From NCBI GenBank assembly GCA_964624825.1, contig CAZUYD010000008.1, positions 1 to 64,000 of the forward strand: a stretch of DNA of 64,000 nt, written 5' to 3'. The stretch is from Enorma sp964624825 (lineage in GTDB: Bacteria; Actinomycetota; Coriobacteriia; Coriobacteriales; Coriobacteriaceae). Positions 26,117 through 35,683 of the stretch are shown here, in pieces. The notes under the pieces are model-generated. The model ran no database searches, was not told the origin of the DNA, and saw only the letters and a list, made by a program, of their open reading frames with translations. How positions within the stretch are numbered: position 1 is the stretch's first letter; every line of letters starts with the position of its first letter. Made by a program: the position numbers and the translations under genes.

Positions 26117-27736
26117 CTAGGCCTGGACTTTGATTGTCTCGTAGGTAGGCACCTGGAGCGGATTGAGCTCGAAGCCTTCCACCTTGTCAGTAACCACATA
26201 GAGGCTGTTGCGCAAGTTGAGATAGACCGCGAACGGATCATCGAGGTAGATGATCTGCTGCGCCTCCTCGTACATCTCCATGCGCTGATCTTGGTCGGTA
26301 ATGTTGATGGCACCGTTGAGAAGCTCGTCGACCTCTTCGTTGGAGTACCAACCGTAATTGTTGGTATTGAGGCCATCGGAGCTCGTCACGCAGATTCGAC
26401 GCAGCGACGCATCCGGATCAAGGGAGCTGCCACCGAACCCCATGATGAACATGTCCCAGCTCATCTCTTCCGGCGTAATACCATTGAGCGTGGAATTGAA
26501 CGTGGCCGCATCGACCGTCTCGATGGTTGCGTTGATGCCTACGTCGGAGAGCTGGTCGGCAATGGCTTCAGCGAGCTCGACACCCTTGTTGTAGCCGTCG
26601 TAGGTCATGATGGACAGATCAAAACCATCCGGATAGCCAGCGGCCTCAAGATACTCGCTCACCGCATCGAGATCCTGAGGCACAACCCCCAAATCCACGT
26701 AGCCATGGTTCTGAGGAACCAGCGGGCCCTTCGTGGCGGTCTCGCCGATGTCGCCAAAGAGCGAATTTACGATCATCTCGCGATCGATAGCATGGCTGAT
26801 GGCAAGGCGCACGTTCACATCTTGGCAGACGGAGTACTCGGAGCAGTTGAACTGGAAGCCTTGTAGGCCGTATCCTGGCTCGGAGATAACCTCGAGGCCG
26901 TCGATCTCTTCGATGCGCGACACGTCATCAACCGCAGGACGATCGAGCACGTCAACTTCACCGTTCTCAATGGCCATGGCACGGCTCGACGCCTCGGGAA
27001 TCACGTTCATCACGATGTTCGGCGTGGCCGGCTCGCCCTTATACCAGTTTTCGTTCGCCTCGAAAACCATCTGCTCTTCAGCGTCCCAGGACGTTACACG
27101 GTACGGACCGGTACCATCGATAGTCTCGGGATCGATGCCGATGTCATAACCGTATTCGTCGATGTAGTCTTTGTTCAAGATGAAGCAGCACTGCATGGCA
27201 AGCGTCTCTTCAACGCAGCCATAGGTCGTATTCATATTGAAGGTAACCGTGTAGTCATCGGGCGCCTCGACCGACTCGATGAAAAATACCGTGTCGGAGT
27301 AGCGCAGCGCATGGTCGGGATTTATCAGACGTTCGAACGTGGCAACAACGTCTGCGCTCGTGAACTCTTTGCCACTGGCAAACTTCACATCATCACGCAG
27401 GGTGAACGTCCAGGTTAATCCGTCCTCACTTGACTCATGCGATTCCGCCAGGTCATCGATGACGTTGCCGTCCTCATCATGCGTGAGCAAGCCGCTGTAC
27501 AGAAGGCGAAGTACCTTGTCGTTGGTAACGTTCACCTGCGGATCAAGGGTGTCCTGGTCGCCGTATGCAGCGACCGTAAGCGTGTCTTTATACTCCCCCG
27601 AGCCTGATCCAGATTCCGTCGTACCATCCGAACAGCCGGCTAAACCGGTAAGCGCAACGCCCGATGCCGCAAGCCCGGTTCCCACAAAGGTGCGACGACT
27701 TACGCCCGTTTCCAGCAGCTCCTGAATATCCACCAT
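26117..27736 (-). CDS. oppA: Oligopeptide-binding lipoprotein OppA (SBP family 5), Tat-type signal
   Basis: 539 aa. The N-terminus has a twin-arginine motif (SRRTFVG, near residue 13), a short hydrophobic stretch and a lipobox LAGC. I read it as a Tat-exported lipoprotein, followed by a Gly/Ser linker. The mature part has SBP_bac_5 features: VLRLLYSGLLTHDEDG, WTFTLRDDVKFASGKEFTSADVVATFER, and VRLAISHAIDREMI. It captures peptides for OppBCDF. Start ATG 27736 follows AAGGGTGAG. First gene of the operon, divergent from the AraC regulator 655 bases away. Confidence 0.93.
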   Translation of the reverse strand: MVDIQELLETGVSRRTFVGTGLAASGVALTGLAGCSDGTTESGSGSGEYKDTLTVAAYGDQDTLDPQVNVTNDKVLRLLYSGLLTHDEDGNVIDDLAESHESSEDGLTWTFTLRDDVKFASGKEFTSADVVATFERLINPDHALRYSDTVFFIESVEAPDDYTVTFNMNTTYGCVEETLAMQCCFILNKDYIDEYGYDIGIDPETIDGTGPYRVTSWDAEEQMVFEANENWYKGEPATPNIVMNVIPEASSRAMAIENGEVDVLDRPAVDDVSRIEEIDGLEVISEPGYGLQGFQFNCSEYSVCQDVNVRLAISHAIDREMIVNSLFGDIGETATKGPLVPQNHGYVDLGVVPQDLDAVSEYLEAAGYPDGFDLSIMTYDGYNKGVELAEAIADQLSDVGINATIETVDAATFNSTLNGITPEEMSWDMFIMGFGGSSLDPDASLRRICVTSSDGLNTNNYGWYSNEEVDELLNGAINITDQDQRMEMYEEAQQIIYLDDPFAVYLNLRNSLYVVTDKVEGFELNPLQVPTYETIKVQA

Positions 27737-28391
27737 GCGACTCACCCTTTCGTGTTTTATACGACCCATACGACGTGCTACGCACTGTAGCAAAAAAGAA
27801 TATGTAATAATTTGCAATTACTTTTCAGTTTTATTACTATTACACGCTGTTATATTCATTTTTCGATTCATCGATCATTTGCTTGCAAGACAAAATTTGT
27901 CATCCGCGGCATGGTTATTTATTTTGAGTGCCTGACCCTGCTTAATCGCTGCCTTATCACGCCAGCAAAGGTCGTGCGGGAGCGCTCGCTCAAAAAAGCT
28001 CGAGCTATAGACCAAAAGCCCTGCATGCCGGCCTGCTCAATGCATGCAGGGAATTCTTTACGGATGCCGTTCGGTCTCTACACGACCGCCATGCCGCCTA
28101 TGCCCAATTCTTTGGCAGGGAATCGCAGTGCTCGTCGCCGATAGCCAGATCGATTCAGAGCATCTTCTGAACAAGATGGCCATTTTTTAACTTTTGGGTT
28201 TCATCGACATTCATGATCCTGCGTCGGAAGAAAAAAGATAAGTTAAACAGACAGAAATAAATGGCGTCAGCTGGCGCTGTCATAGTCGCTTGATGGGCTA
28301 CGGCGCGTACAAACGCCGCTATACATACTCGTAGCAACCGTCTAGAAAACCGATACAGAAAACGTGACGGCATCTCTGGCAGGGAAGGCAC
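27737..28391. promoter_or_regulatory. 655 bp AT-rich intergenic region, opp / AraC
   Basis: The first ~200 bases are strongly AT-rich and probably hold the oppA promoter. A candidate on the minus strand is TTGCTA, 17 bases, TATGGG, about 40 bases before oppA. Two hairpins follow: CCCTGCATGC (28019-28028) / GCATGCAGGG (28042-28051), with a minus-strand T run, and CATCTT (28161-28166) / AAGATG (28173-28178), with a plus-strand TTTTTT run. I see no gene between them, so what they terminate is unclear. Confidence 0.4.
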
Positions 28392-29306
28392 ATGAATGGT
28401 GCAAGAACATGGAACGTGGTCGAAACGTTCTCTCCGCGCGTCATCCACATGCTCGCAGCAAGCATGGCCTACCCCATCCATATACAGCGATCCCATGAGC
28501 TGTTCTTTGTCGACAGCGGCACCGCCGAGCTCTACATCGGTGGCCATCTCGCAACGCTCCAGACGGGGGACCTTGCATTCATACGCTCGCATGTCACGCA
28601 CGGGCATATCTGCGCCGTCGAATCTCGTACCTTGAGCGTTGGAATCGATGCGGGCGCAGCTCCTGACTTTTCCCTGTTTATGCGCGACATTGACTGTCCG
28701 TTTCTTGTGCTTCGCCATGCCGTTAACAATGAATCGATCTGCTCGGCGCTGAGAAAAATGATAGATGAGCAAAATCGGCTGCGCACAACCGTCTCCATCA
28801 TCAGCAAGGTGAGCACGGCGCTGGGTGAAATATCATCCATTGCGGAGCACGCGGAAATCATGCCGTGCATCGATGCTGATTCCCCGATGGCGCGCCTCGC
28901 GCAAATCGTCTACGACAAACTTGGAGATCACATTCCCAATCTTTCCGAAATCGCACAGGCAGCTAACCTTTCCGATGCGTACGCCTCGCGCATCTTCAGA
29001 AAGCTATTCGGTATCTCGTTCAAGGACTACACGACGCTCGTCTCGATAAGCGCAGCGCGCAGGCTTCTCACGCAGAGCAATCGGCCGATCCGTGAAGTTG
29101 CCGAACTCTGTCACTATCAATCGATGCGGACCTTTTCGCGGCAATTTAGGGAAATCGCAGGATGCACGCCGACCGAATACCGCGCGCGGTATCTCTCGCT
29201 CCAGATGGGCGATTTCGATGCGCCTCGCCTGCGCCCCGCGCTCGAACGAACGATGCGCGAGCTTGCGGCAACCTGCCCGCAGGCGCCAGTATATGAGATC
29301 CGCTGA
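28392..29306 (+). CDS. AraC-family transcriptional regulator with N-terminal cupin-like sensor
   Basis: 304 aa. Residues ~15-80 form a cupin-like ligand domain (HELFFVDSGTAELYIGGH, LQTGDLAFIRSHVTH). The C-terminal ~100 residues hold two helix-turn-helix units (LSEIAQAANLSDAYASRIFRKL and IREVAELCHYQSMRTFSRQF). The family end PTEYRARY is followed by about 35 extra residues. RBS is AGGGAAGG. Divergent from opp; it may control it (inference). One sampled line of this gene has about 48% GC, well below most of the window. Confidence 0.85.
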   Translation: MNGARTWNVVETFSPRVIHMLAASMAYPIHIQRSHELFFVDSGTAELYIGGHLATLQTGDLAFIRSHVTHGHICAVESRTLSVGIDAGAAPDFSLFMRDIDCPFLVLRHAVNNESICSALRKMIDEQNRLRTTVSIISKVSTALGEISSIAEHAEIMPCIDADSPMARLAQIVYDKLGDHIPNLSEIAQAANLSDAYASRIFRKLFGISFKDYTTLVSISAARRLLTQSNRPIREVAELCHYQSMRTFSRQFREIAGCTPTEYRARYLSLQMGDFDAPRLRPALERTMRELAATCPQAPVYEIR

Positions 29307-29427
29307 TTCGATTTGCAAGTAGCATGTCCGCGCGACGATGAAGAGGGCGGGCAGCCACTACAAAGACACATGGCTCGGCGGGGCGTCACCCGCTTTGCGG
29401 TCGAGCGCGTCGCACGGTGAGCGCAGC

Positions 29428-30411
29428 CTACCGCACCTCGTAGGGCGAGTCATCGCCGGCAGCAAGCGCGAGCAGCGCCTCCGCGTTCGAGCGTGCCATA
29501 TGCTCCACGTTCTCGGCGGTGTAAAAGGCCATGTGCGGTGTGAGAACCACGTTGGGAAGCGCCATGAGCGCAGCGCGGGCGCGGTGGGACAAGACGTCGC
29601 GGCTGCGGTCGAGGTAATACAGGCCGGCCTCGTCTTCGATGGTATCGAGGGCCGCCCCGCCGATGCCGCCCTGCTCGAGCGCCGCAATGAGCGCTTCGGT
29701 GTCCACGAGCGCCCCGCGCGCGGTGTTAACCAGCACGGCGTCGGGCTTCATGAGCGCAAGCTCGTCTGCGCCGATCATGTGAAAGTTCTCGGCCAGCGCC
29801 ATCGCATGGAGCGTGACGACGTCAGAGGTCTGAAGCAGCTCGGAAAGCTCCACGTACTCGATCTGATCGCGTAGCTCGTCGCGCGGGAAGGGATCATAAG
29901 CAAGGATGCGGCAACCGAAGCCAGAGAGGTTGCGCACCACGCGCGCGCCGATGGATCCGGTGCCCACCACGCCGACCGTGCAGCCGGCAAGGCTCCGCCC
30001 CAGCTTGCCCTTAAGGCTGAAATCCTGCGCCAGCGCATGACGAGCTACCAACTTGGTGCGGCGAAGCGCCATGAGCATGAGCATGATGGTGTAGTCGGCC
30101 ACGCCCTCGGGTGGATAGGCCGCATGAGCCACGCGAAGGCCGGCGGAGCGGGCGTGGACCACGTCGATATGGTCGTAGCCAATCGAGCGCGTCGCGATGG
30201 CGCGCACGCCGATCGCACGAAAGGCATCGATGAGCTCGGCCGCAATCGGATTCGTGATGATGGTGACACCCTCTGCCCCGGCTGCAAGCGCGACGTTTTC
30301 GAGCGTGGGGTAGGCATCGGTCCAATCGAAGTCGAAGCCGAGCTCGCGGCTGAGCGCCTCGAAACAGGGCAGCTCGTCGAAGGGGCGCAGGGCGTAGGCA
30401 AAGATCTTCAC
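29428..30411 (-). CDS. D-isomer 2-hydroxyacid dehydrogenase, D-lactate dehydrogenase type
   Basis: 327 aa. NAD-binding motif VGVVGTGSIGARVV (near residue 146). Catalytic Arg and Glu are in VNTARGALVDTEAL and DTIEDEAGLYYLD; His is in LTPHMAFYTAENVEHM. RSIGYDHIDV and the length fit D-lactate / VanH-type enzymes, which reduce pyruvate or other 2-oxoacids. GTG 30411 follows GGAGG. Convergent with the AraC gene and alone in its transcript. Confidence 0.85.
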   Translation of the reverse strand: MKIFAYALRPFDELPCFEALSRELGFDFDWTDAYPTLENVALAAGAEGVTIITNPIAAELIDAFRAIGVRAIATRSIGYDHIDVVHARSAGLRVAHAAYPPEGVADYTIMLMLMALRRTKLVARHALAQDFSLKGKLGRSLAGCTVGVVGTGSIGARVVRNLSGFGCRILAYDPFPRDELRDQIEYVELSELLQTSDVVTLHAMALAENFHMIGADELALMKPDAVLVNTARGALVDTEALIAALEQGGIGGAALDTIEDEAGLYYLDRSRDVLSHRARAALMALPNVVLTPHMAFYTAENVEHMARSNAEALLALAAGDDSPYEVR

Positions 30412-30671
30412 AGGAGCCTCCTTATCGAGAAGCGGCGCGCAGGCGCATCAACGAAGCGGATGCGTTTGCAAAACGCGAAGCGCGACACGAAACGCGCTGG
30501 CAGGCAAGGTCGTGATGAGCCCTATGATACCGCAGGCCGCCGGCTCTCCCCGCAGCAACCGTTCAGCAGAAACTCCCATGCGGGCATGACCTCGCCCTAC
30601 AGCCGAGGCATGGCAGCAGGGCAGCTCGCTGCGTTGCGAACATGCGTCCCGCGCCCTGAAGACCCGTCTCG

Positions 30672-30722
30672 AAAAAACCCGGCCAAAAAGCCGGACGACG
30701 CCGCAGGCAGGCGCCTGCGGCT
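30672..30722 (-). terminator. Terminator of metA
   Basis: Two stacked hairpins: GCCGCAGGC / GCCTGCGGC at 30701-30722, touching the metA stop. Then a short stem (30680-30694) reads CCGGC-TTTTT-GCCGG on the minus strand and is followed by GGTTTTTT. Confidence 0.8.
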
Positions 30723-31669
30723 CACACCAGCCCAGCCTTCTCGCGCGCCAGACGTCCCGCCAGGCGAATATCGTAGGGCGTGGTCTGGTAGACGTAATAG
30801 TTGAGCCAATTCGTGTAGAGCAGCTGCGCCTGGCTGCACCAGATATTCAGCGGATCGCGCGCCGGATCGTCCTCCGGAAAGTAGCCCGCGGGAATCTCGG
30901 AATCGATGCCGCGCGCAAGGTCGCGCTCGTACTCGAGGCGCAAGGTGTCGGCATCGTACTCGGGGTGGCCGAATACGAAGAACTGCCGGCTGTCCGTGCT
31001 CTTCACAATATAGAGCCCCGCCTCGTCGGACACCGCGATAACCTCGAGCTCCGGCGAAGCCTCCACGTCCTCGCGATGCACGCCGGTGTAGCGCGAGTGC
31101 ACGGCGAAGAAGCGGTCATCGAAGCCGCGCACGAGCGGCGACGAACGCTTCACCAGATAATGATCGTAAACTCCCGAAAGCTTCTTCGGCAGCTCGTACT
31201 TGCCGATGCCGTAGTGGTGGTAGAGCCCTGCTTGCGCGCCCCAGCAAATGTGCAGGGTCGAGTGCACGTTCTCGACCGACCAGTCCATGATGCGCTCAAG
31301 TTCGGGCCAGTAGTCGACGTCCTCGAAATCGAGCTGCTCAACCGGGGCGCCCGTGATGATGAGCCCGTCGAAGTGCTCGTGCTCGACCTCCTCGAAGGTG
31401 CGATAGAACGTCTCGAGGTGGTCGCCGGACACGTTCTTGGCATCATGGCTCACCGTGCGCAGCAGCTCGACCTCGATCTGCAGCGGCGTGTTCGAGAGCT
31501 TGCGCATGATCTGCGTCTCGGTGGCCACCTTGGTGGGCATGAGGTTCAAGATGAGCACGCGCAGCGGGCGGATGTCCTGGTGCAAGGCGCGATACTCGGT
31601 CATGACGAAGATGTTCTCACGCTCGAGCGCGGCGGTCGCGGGCAGTGCGTCGGGGATGCGAATGGGCAT
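30722..31669 (-). CDS. metA: Homoserine O-acyltransferase (MetA family)
   Basis: 315 aa. First step of methionine synthesis from homoserine, using acetyl- or succinyl-CoA. The nucleophile Cys is in HICWGAQAGLYHHYGI (near residue 142), with His/Glu in FVFGHPEYDADTL. MPIRIPDALPA is the standard N-terminus. Many MetA proteins outside enterobacteria use acetyl-CoA; the residue deciding this (Glu or Gly near 111) reads here as IITGAPVEQLDFEDVDYW, which I cannot resolve without alignment. ATG 31669 follows GAGGAG. I see no SAM riboswitch upstream. Confidence 0.92.
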   Translation of the reverse strand: MPIRIPDALPATAALERENIFVMTEYRALHQDIRPLRVLILNLMPTKVATETQIMRKLSNTPLQIEVELLRTVSHDAKNVSGDHLETFYRTFEEVEHEHFDGLIITGAPVEQLDFEDVDYWPELERIMDWSVENVHSTLHICWGAQAGLYHHYGIGKYELPKKLSGVYDHYLVKRSSPLVRGFDDRFFAVHSRYTGVHREDVEASPELEVIAVSDEAGLYIVKSTDSRQFFVFGHPEYDADTLRLEYERDLARGIDSEIPAGYFPEDDPARDPLNIWCSQAQLLYTNWLNYYVYQTTPYDIRLAGRLAREKAGLV

Positions 31670-31890
31670 GGTGGAACTCCTCACGTGCGGCGCCGTGGCG
31701 CGGCAAGGCGCAACGCGGCGGAACTTTCATCTTTTCACGCTCGACGCACCAAGTCAAGCGAGGCCACCTGTTTACAGGGGCATAAAGCCGCAGCGCTGCA
31801 CGCGCTTATCCGCGCGGTGTCGCGCTGCGACCCGAACGGCGCCCCGCCGCAGCTCAAGCGATACGCCGCCGCACCTGCGCGGCGCGCCGC

Positions 31891-34800
31891 CTAGTCCTCG
31901 TCCCCCGATGTCCCGAGCTGCTCGAGCACGCCGAGGGCGCAGGCCACCACGTTGGCGTTCCCCTCGCCCGCATCGAGCCCGCGCCCCACGCCGCTTCCTG
32001 CGCCTGCGCCGGCGCGGCACGGCACCGAGAGCTTCCGGCTCTTGGGAAAGTTCGTCGCCCCCAGCCGGTCGCGCAGGTCGAAGGCAACGTTTTTCGGCAC
32101 ATCGACGCCCTGGAACACCAGGCGCCCGCCAGAGAGCGAGACGCTCTCCACACCCAGACGATCCGCGCGAATGCGCAGCCGGGTGCGATCGAAGAGGTTC
32201 TGCGCCGCGCGCGGCAGCTCCCCAAAGCGCTCCTCGCACTCATGCTGCGCCTCATCGACCGCGGCAAGCGTATCGGCTGCCGCGAGCTTGCGGTACATCA
32301 GCACGCGCCGGTCAACCTCGGGCAGGTATTCCTCGTCGAGGTAGAAGTCTGCCGGCAAGTTGATGGCGACGCTCGTAACCTCCACGGGCGAATCGTCCTC
32401 GCCGCGCGCCTCGACCACCGCCTGTCCCAGCATCTGGGTGAAGAGGTCGAAGCCCACGCTCGACAAGTTCCCATGCTGCTCCGCGCCCACCAGCGACCCC
32501 GCACCGCGAATCTCAAGGTCGCGCATGGCCACGCGCACGCCGCTGCCGAGCTCCTGAAACTCGCTCAGTGCGGTCAAGCGTTCAGTCGCCTCCTCGGTGA
32601 GCGGAACCTCGCCGGGGAACATGAAATACGCATACGCCTGCGTGGCGCTGCGCCCCACGCGCCCTTTCAGCTGGTAGAGCTGTGCCAGCCCCAGGCGTTG
32701 CGAGTCCTCGATGATAAGCGTGTTGGTTCGCGGATTGTCGATGCCGCTCTCGATGATCGTCGTCGCCACGAGCACGTCGATGCGCCCCGCCGCAAACTCG
32801 GCCATGACGTCCTCGACCTCACGCGGGCTCATCTTGCCGTGCGCCACGCCCACGCGCGCCTCGGGCGCGGCCTCGTGCACGCGCTCAACCGCATCGTCGA
32901 TCGTCTTGACGCGGTTGCTCACGTAATAGACCTGACCCTGGCGCTCGAGCTCAAGGCGAATCGCCGCGCTTACCGTGTCGGGGTCGTACTCGCCCACATG
33001 CACGACAACCGAACGGCGTCCCGTGGGCGGCGTGGTGATGAGGCTCATGTCGCGAACGCCGGAAATCGCCATCTGCATGGTGCGCGGAATGGGTGTAGCC
33101 GAGAGGGCGAGCACGTCGATCTGCTCGCGCAGGTTCTTGAGCTGCTCCTTGTGCTGCACGCCGAAGCGCTGCTCCTCGTCGATGATGACGAGCCCGAGCT
33201 TCGCGGGGTTCACATCCGAGGAAAGCAGACGGTGCGTGCCCACCAGCACATCGAGCCTGCCCTCCGCAAAGGCCGCGAGGGCACGCTTCTGCTGGCTGGC
33301 CGTGCGAAACCGGCTCAACACCTCGACTTCTACGCCAAATGGGGCAAAACGCTCAAAGAACGTCTGGTAGTGCTGCTGCGCCAAAATGGTCGTGGGGCAA
33401 AGCACCATGACCTGGCGGCCGGAGTCCACGCATTTGAACGCGGCGCGCAGCGCCACCTCGGTCTTGCCGAAGCCCACGTCACCGCAAAGCAGGCGATCCA
33501 TAGGCTTGGGAGACTCCATGTCGGCCTTGATGTCGGCAATGGCCTCAAGCTGGTCGCGAGTGGGCTCATAGGGAAAGCTCTCCTCCATCTCGACTTGCTC
33601 GGGCGTGTCGGGCGGACAGGCGTAGCCCGTAATAGACGATCGCCGCGTATACAGATCGACCAGGTCGAACGCGAGCTTCTTGGCGCTTTTCCGCGCGCGC
33701 TTAGTCGCGCGGCTCCAGTCCGCCGTGTTGAGACGCGTGAGCCGTGGGTTCTGACCGTCTGGCCCCACGTAGCGGCTAATGCGGTCGACCTGCTCGAGCG
33801 GCACGTAGAGCTTGTCGCCGCCGGCGTATTCCAGCAAAAAGTAGTCACGTTCCTTGCCTGCGACCTCCTGACGCACGATGGCGGTAAAATGCGCAATGCC
33901 ATGCGTGGCGTGGACGACGTAATCGCCCGGCTTGAACGGGAAGGTGACCTCCGTCACATCGACGCGCCGACGCGTCTTGCGCCCGCGCTGCGCGTCCATG
34001 CGCGCGTTGAGGTCGGCGATGGAAAGCACCGCGAGCCGCGCCTCGGGCACGACCACGCCCGCGGCGATAGGCGGGTCGACAAAGGTCACGCGACCGCGCG
34101 TGATGGTCGGAACGGTCTGCACGCCCTGCGGGGAATCGCATGCGGCGCTGATGCGCCGAGCATTGAGCGGGTCGGCCACGCGAATGCTCAGCGTCGGCGT
34201 GATACCCCCCTCGTTCTCGGACGCCGCCTGCAGCGACTCCTCAAAGGGGATCGCCTCATCGTTGCATGAAAGCTCGAGCGACTCGCGCGCGCCGCGGTCG
34301 GGCACCGCGAACACGCAGGCGAACCGATTGGACACCAGATCTTTGATGCGCGAGATAAACCGCGCATCAGAGCCCGCGATCGCCGGCTGCTCAATCTTGA
34401 GCTGGGCGGTCACGGTGCCGCCGGCGCGAATGATCGAGACGTAGTTCAGGCGCTGCTGCTTGCCGAAATCGAGCTCCTGCGGGCGCACGTAGAGCCCGTC
34501 TAGGCGAGCGACGGCCGCCTCGCCGGCGCGGCGCTCGATATCTTCATAGGCGCGGGTGCAATCGTCGAACAGCGAGCGCGGCTCCGAAAGTATCACGAGG
34601 GCACTGGGGTTTACGTGCGCAAGCGGGCTTGCCGTGTGCCCGTACATGATGGGCAAAAATCGGTCGAGCTCGGGCGTCACCACGCGCTCCTCGACCATCT
34701 CAAGCAGGGCGGCGAGCTCTGTATCGCTCTGCGCGGGCTGATAAAACGCGACGCGCATGCGATGCACCACGTCGTCGGTGAGCGCCAACTCCCGGCAGGG

Positions 34801-35472
34801 GAAGATCTCGACCGACTCCTCATCGCCGATGGTTTGCCCGGTCGATGTGACCATGCGGCGGATACGATCGATCTCGTCGCCGAAAAACTCGATGCGCACC
34901 GCCTCGCGCGCTTGAGCGGGAAACACATCGATGGCATCGCCGTGCACATGAAAGAACCCCGGGGCGTCTGCCTCGCCCGCGCTGGTATACCCCATGCCCA
35001 CCAGGCGGCGCGGCACGTCCTCGAAAGGATGCTCCTCCCCCACCGCGAAGGTCGCCGATGCCCAATACCGGCTTTCCGCCGGCGGCACGCAGCGCAACAG
35101 CGCTCGCGCCGACACCACCATGATGCACGTATCGCCGCGCGCGATGCGCCCGAGCGCTGCGCATCTCGTTGCGATTACAGCATCGTCGGGTTGCTTATCA
35201 GACCACGGGTAATCCGTGCGCTCGGGGAAGCGCACCACATGCTCAAGTCCCACATAGGCCGCCAGCGCGCGGGCGGCGCGGTCTGCCGCGTCCTCGCCCG
35301 AAACGACATAGACCGTCGGTCGCGGCCGCCGTGCGAACTGCGCGGCCACGTGAAGCGTGCGACCCGACTGCGAGAGGGCGAGCGTCGCGTCGGAGCCGGC
35401 GTCGAGCGCCTCCTCGATAACGCGCGGACCTTCGGCCGTGAACAGCTGTGCGGCGATGCGGTGGATGAGCAT
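31891..35472 (-). CDS. mfd: Transcription-repair coupling factor Mfd
   Basis: 1193 aa. Removes stalled RNA polymerase and recruits UvrA. Domains in order: UvrB-like D1-D3 (about residues 1-380), the RNAP-interacting domain around KPGDYVVHATHGIAHF (near 515), and the RecG-like translocase with Walker A GDVGFGKTEVA, DEEQRFGVQHKE and ALSATPIPRTMQMA. Motif VI is followed by the TRCF C-terminal domain. The extreme C-terminus is Gly/Ala-rich. ATG 35472 has GGAGC upstream; the frame extends 15 codons further without family match. Confidence 0.95.
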   Translation of the reverse strand: MLIHRIAAQLFTAEGPRVIEEALDAGSDATLALSQSGRTLHVAAQFARRPRPTVYVVSGEDAADRAARALAAYVGLEHVVRFPERTDYPWSDKQPDDAVIATRCAALGRIARGDTCIMVVSARALLRCVPPAESRYWASATFAVGEEHPFEDVPRRLVGMGYTSAGEADAPGFFHVHGDAIDVFPAQAREAVRIEFFGDEIDRIRRMVTSTGQTIGDEESVEIFPCRELALTDDVVHRMRVAFYQPAQSDTELAALLEMVEERVVTPELDRFLPIMYGHTASPLAHVNPSALVILSEPRSLFDDCTRAYEDIERRAGEAAVARLDGLYVRPQELDFGKQQRLNYVSIIRAGGTVTAQLKIEQPAIAGSDARFISRIKDLVSNRFACVFAVPDRGARESLELSCNDEAIPFEESLQAASENEGGITPTLSIRVADPLNARRISAACDSPQGVQTVPTITRGRVTFVDPPIAAGVVVPEARLAVLSIADLNARMDAQRGRKTRRRVDVTEVTFPFKPGDYVVHATHGIAHFTAIVRQEVAGKERDYFLLEYAGGDKLYVPLEQVDRISRYVGPDGQNPRLTRLNTADWSRATKRARKSAKKLAFDLVDLYTRRSSITGYACPPDTPEQVEMEESFPYEPTRDQLEAIADIKADMESPKPMDRLLCGDVGFGKTEVALRAAFKCVDSGRQVMVLCPTTILAQQHYQTFFERFAPFGVEVEVLSRFRTASQQKRALAAFAEGRLDVLVGTHRLLSSDVNPAKLGLVIIDEEQRFGVQHKEQLKNLREQIDVLALSATPIPRTMQMAISGVRDMSLITTPPTGRRSVVVHVGEYDPDTVSAAIRLELERQGQVYYVSNRVKTIDDAVERVHEAAPEARVGVAHGKMSPREVEDVMAEFAAGRIDVLVATTIIESGIDNPRTNTLIIEDSQRLGLAQLYQLKGRVGRSATQAYAYFMFPGEVPLTEEATERLTALSEFQELGSGVRVAMRDLEIRGAGSLVGAEQHGNLSSVGFDLFTQMLGQAVVEARGEDDSPVEVTSVAINLPADFYLDEEYLPEVDRRVLMYRKLAAADTLAAVDEAQHECEERFGELPRAAQNLFDRTRLRIRADRLGVESVSLSGGRLVFQGVDVPKNVAFDLRDRLGATNFPKSRKLSVPCRAGAGAGSGVGRGLDAGEGNANVVACALGVLEQLGTSGDED

Positions 35473-35620
35473 GGTGCAGCTCCGTATCAACTCAACGCGA
35501 AACGCCCGCCCGGGCATGCCGAGCGGGTCTGCAATCTAATTGGTGCGCCCATCCTACCGCAAACGCGATGGGGCGGAAACCCTGGGGTTCGCGGGATGCA
35601 CGGCGCCGTGCGGCACGCAA

Positions 35621-35654
35621 AAGGCCCGGCGCGCCGTGCGGCGGCCGAGCCCTT
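35621..35654 (-). terminator. Terminator of the LPXTG protein gene
   Basis: Minus-strand hairpin with arms AAGGGCTCGGC and GCCGGGCC (one mismatch), followed by TTTTGCGTG. It lies 30 bases beyond the stop codon. Confidence 0.7.
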
Positions 35655-35683
35655 CCTGCCTCATGCCTGCAGTCGGCTATCCG

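Noticed and set aside
27812..28144. 110-codon plus-strand frame in the opp/AraC intergenic region
   Set aside because: No ribosome binding site, and it spans two hairpins and AT-rich promoter DNA.
31670..31890. SAM riboswitch upstream of metA
   Set aside because: No conserved SAM-I core found in the 220-base region.
32242..34269. Long plus-strand open frame antisense to mfd
   Set aside because: Same reason: composition artefact opposite a fully conserved Mfd.
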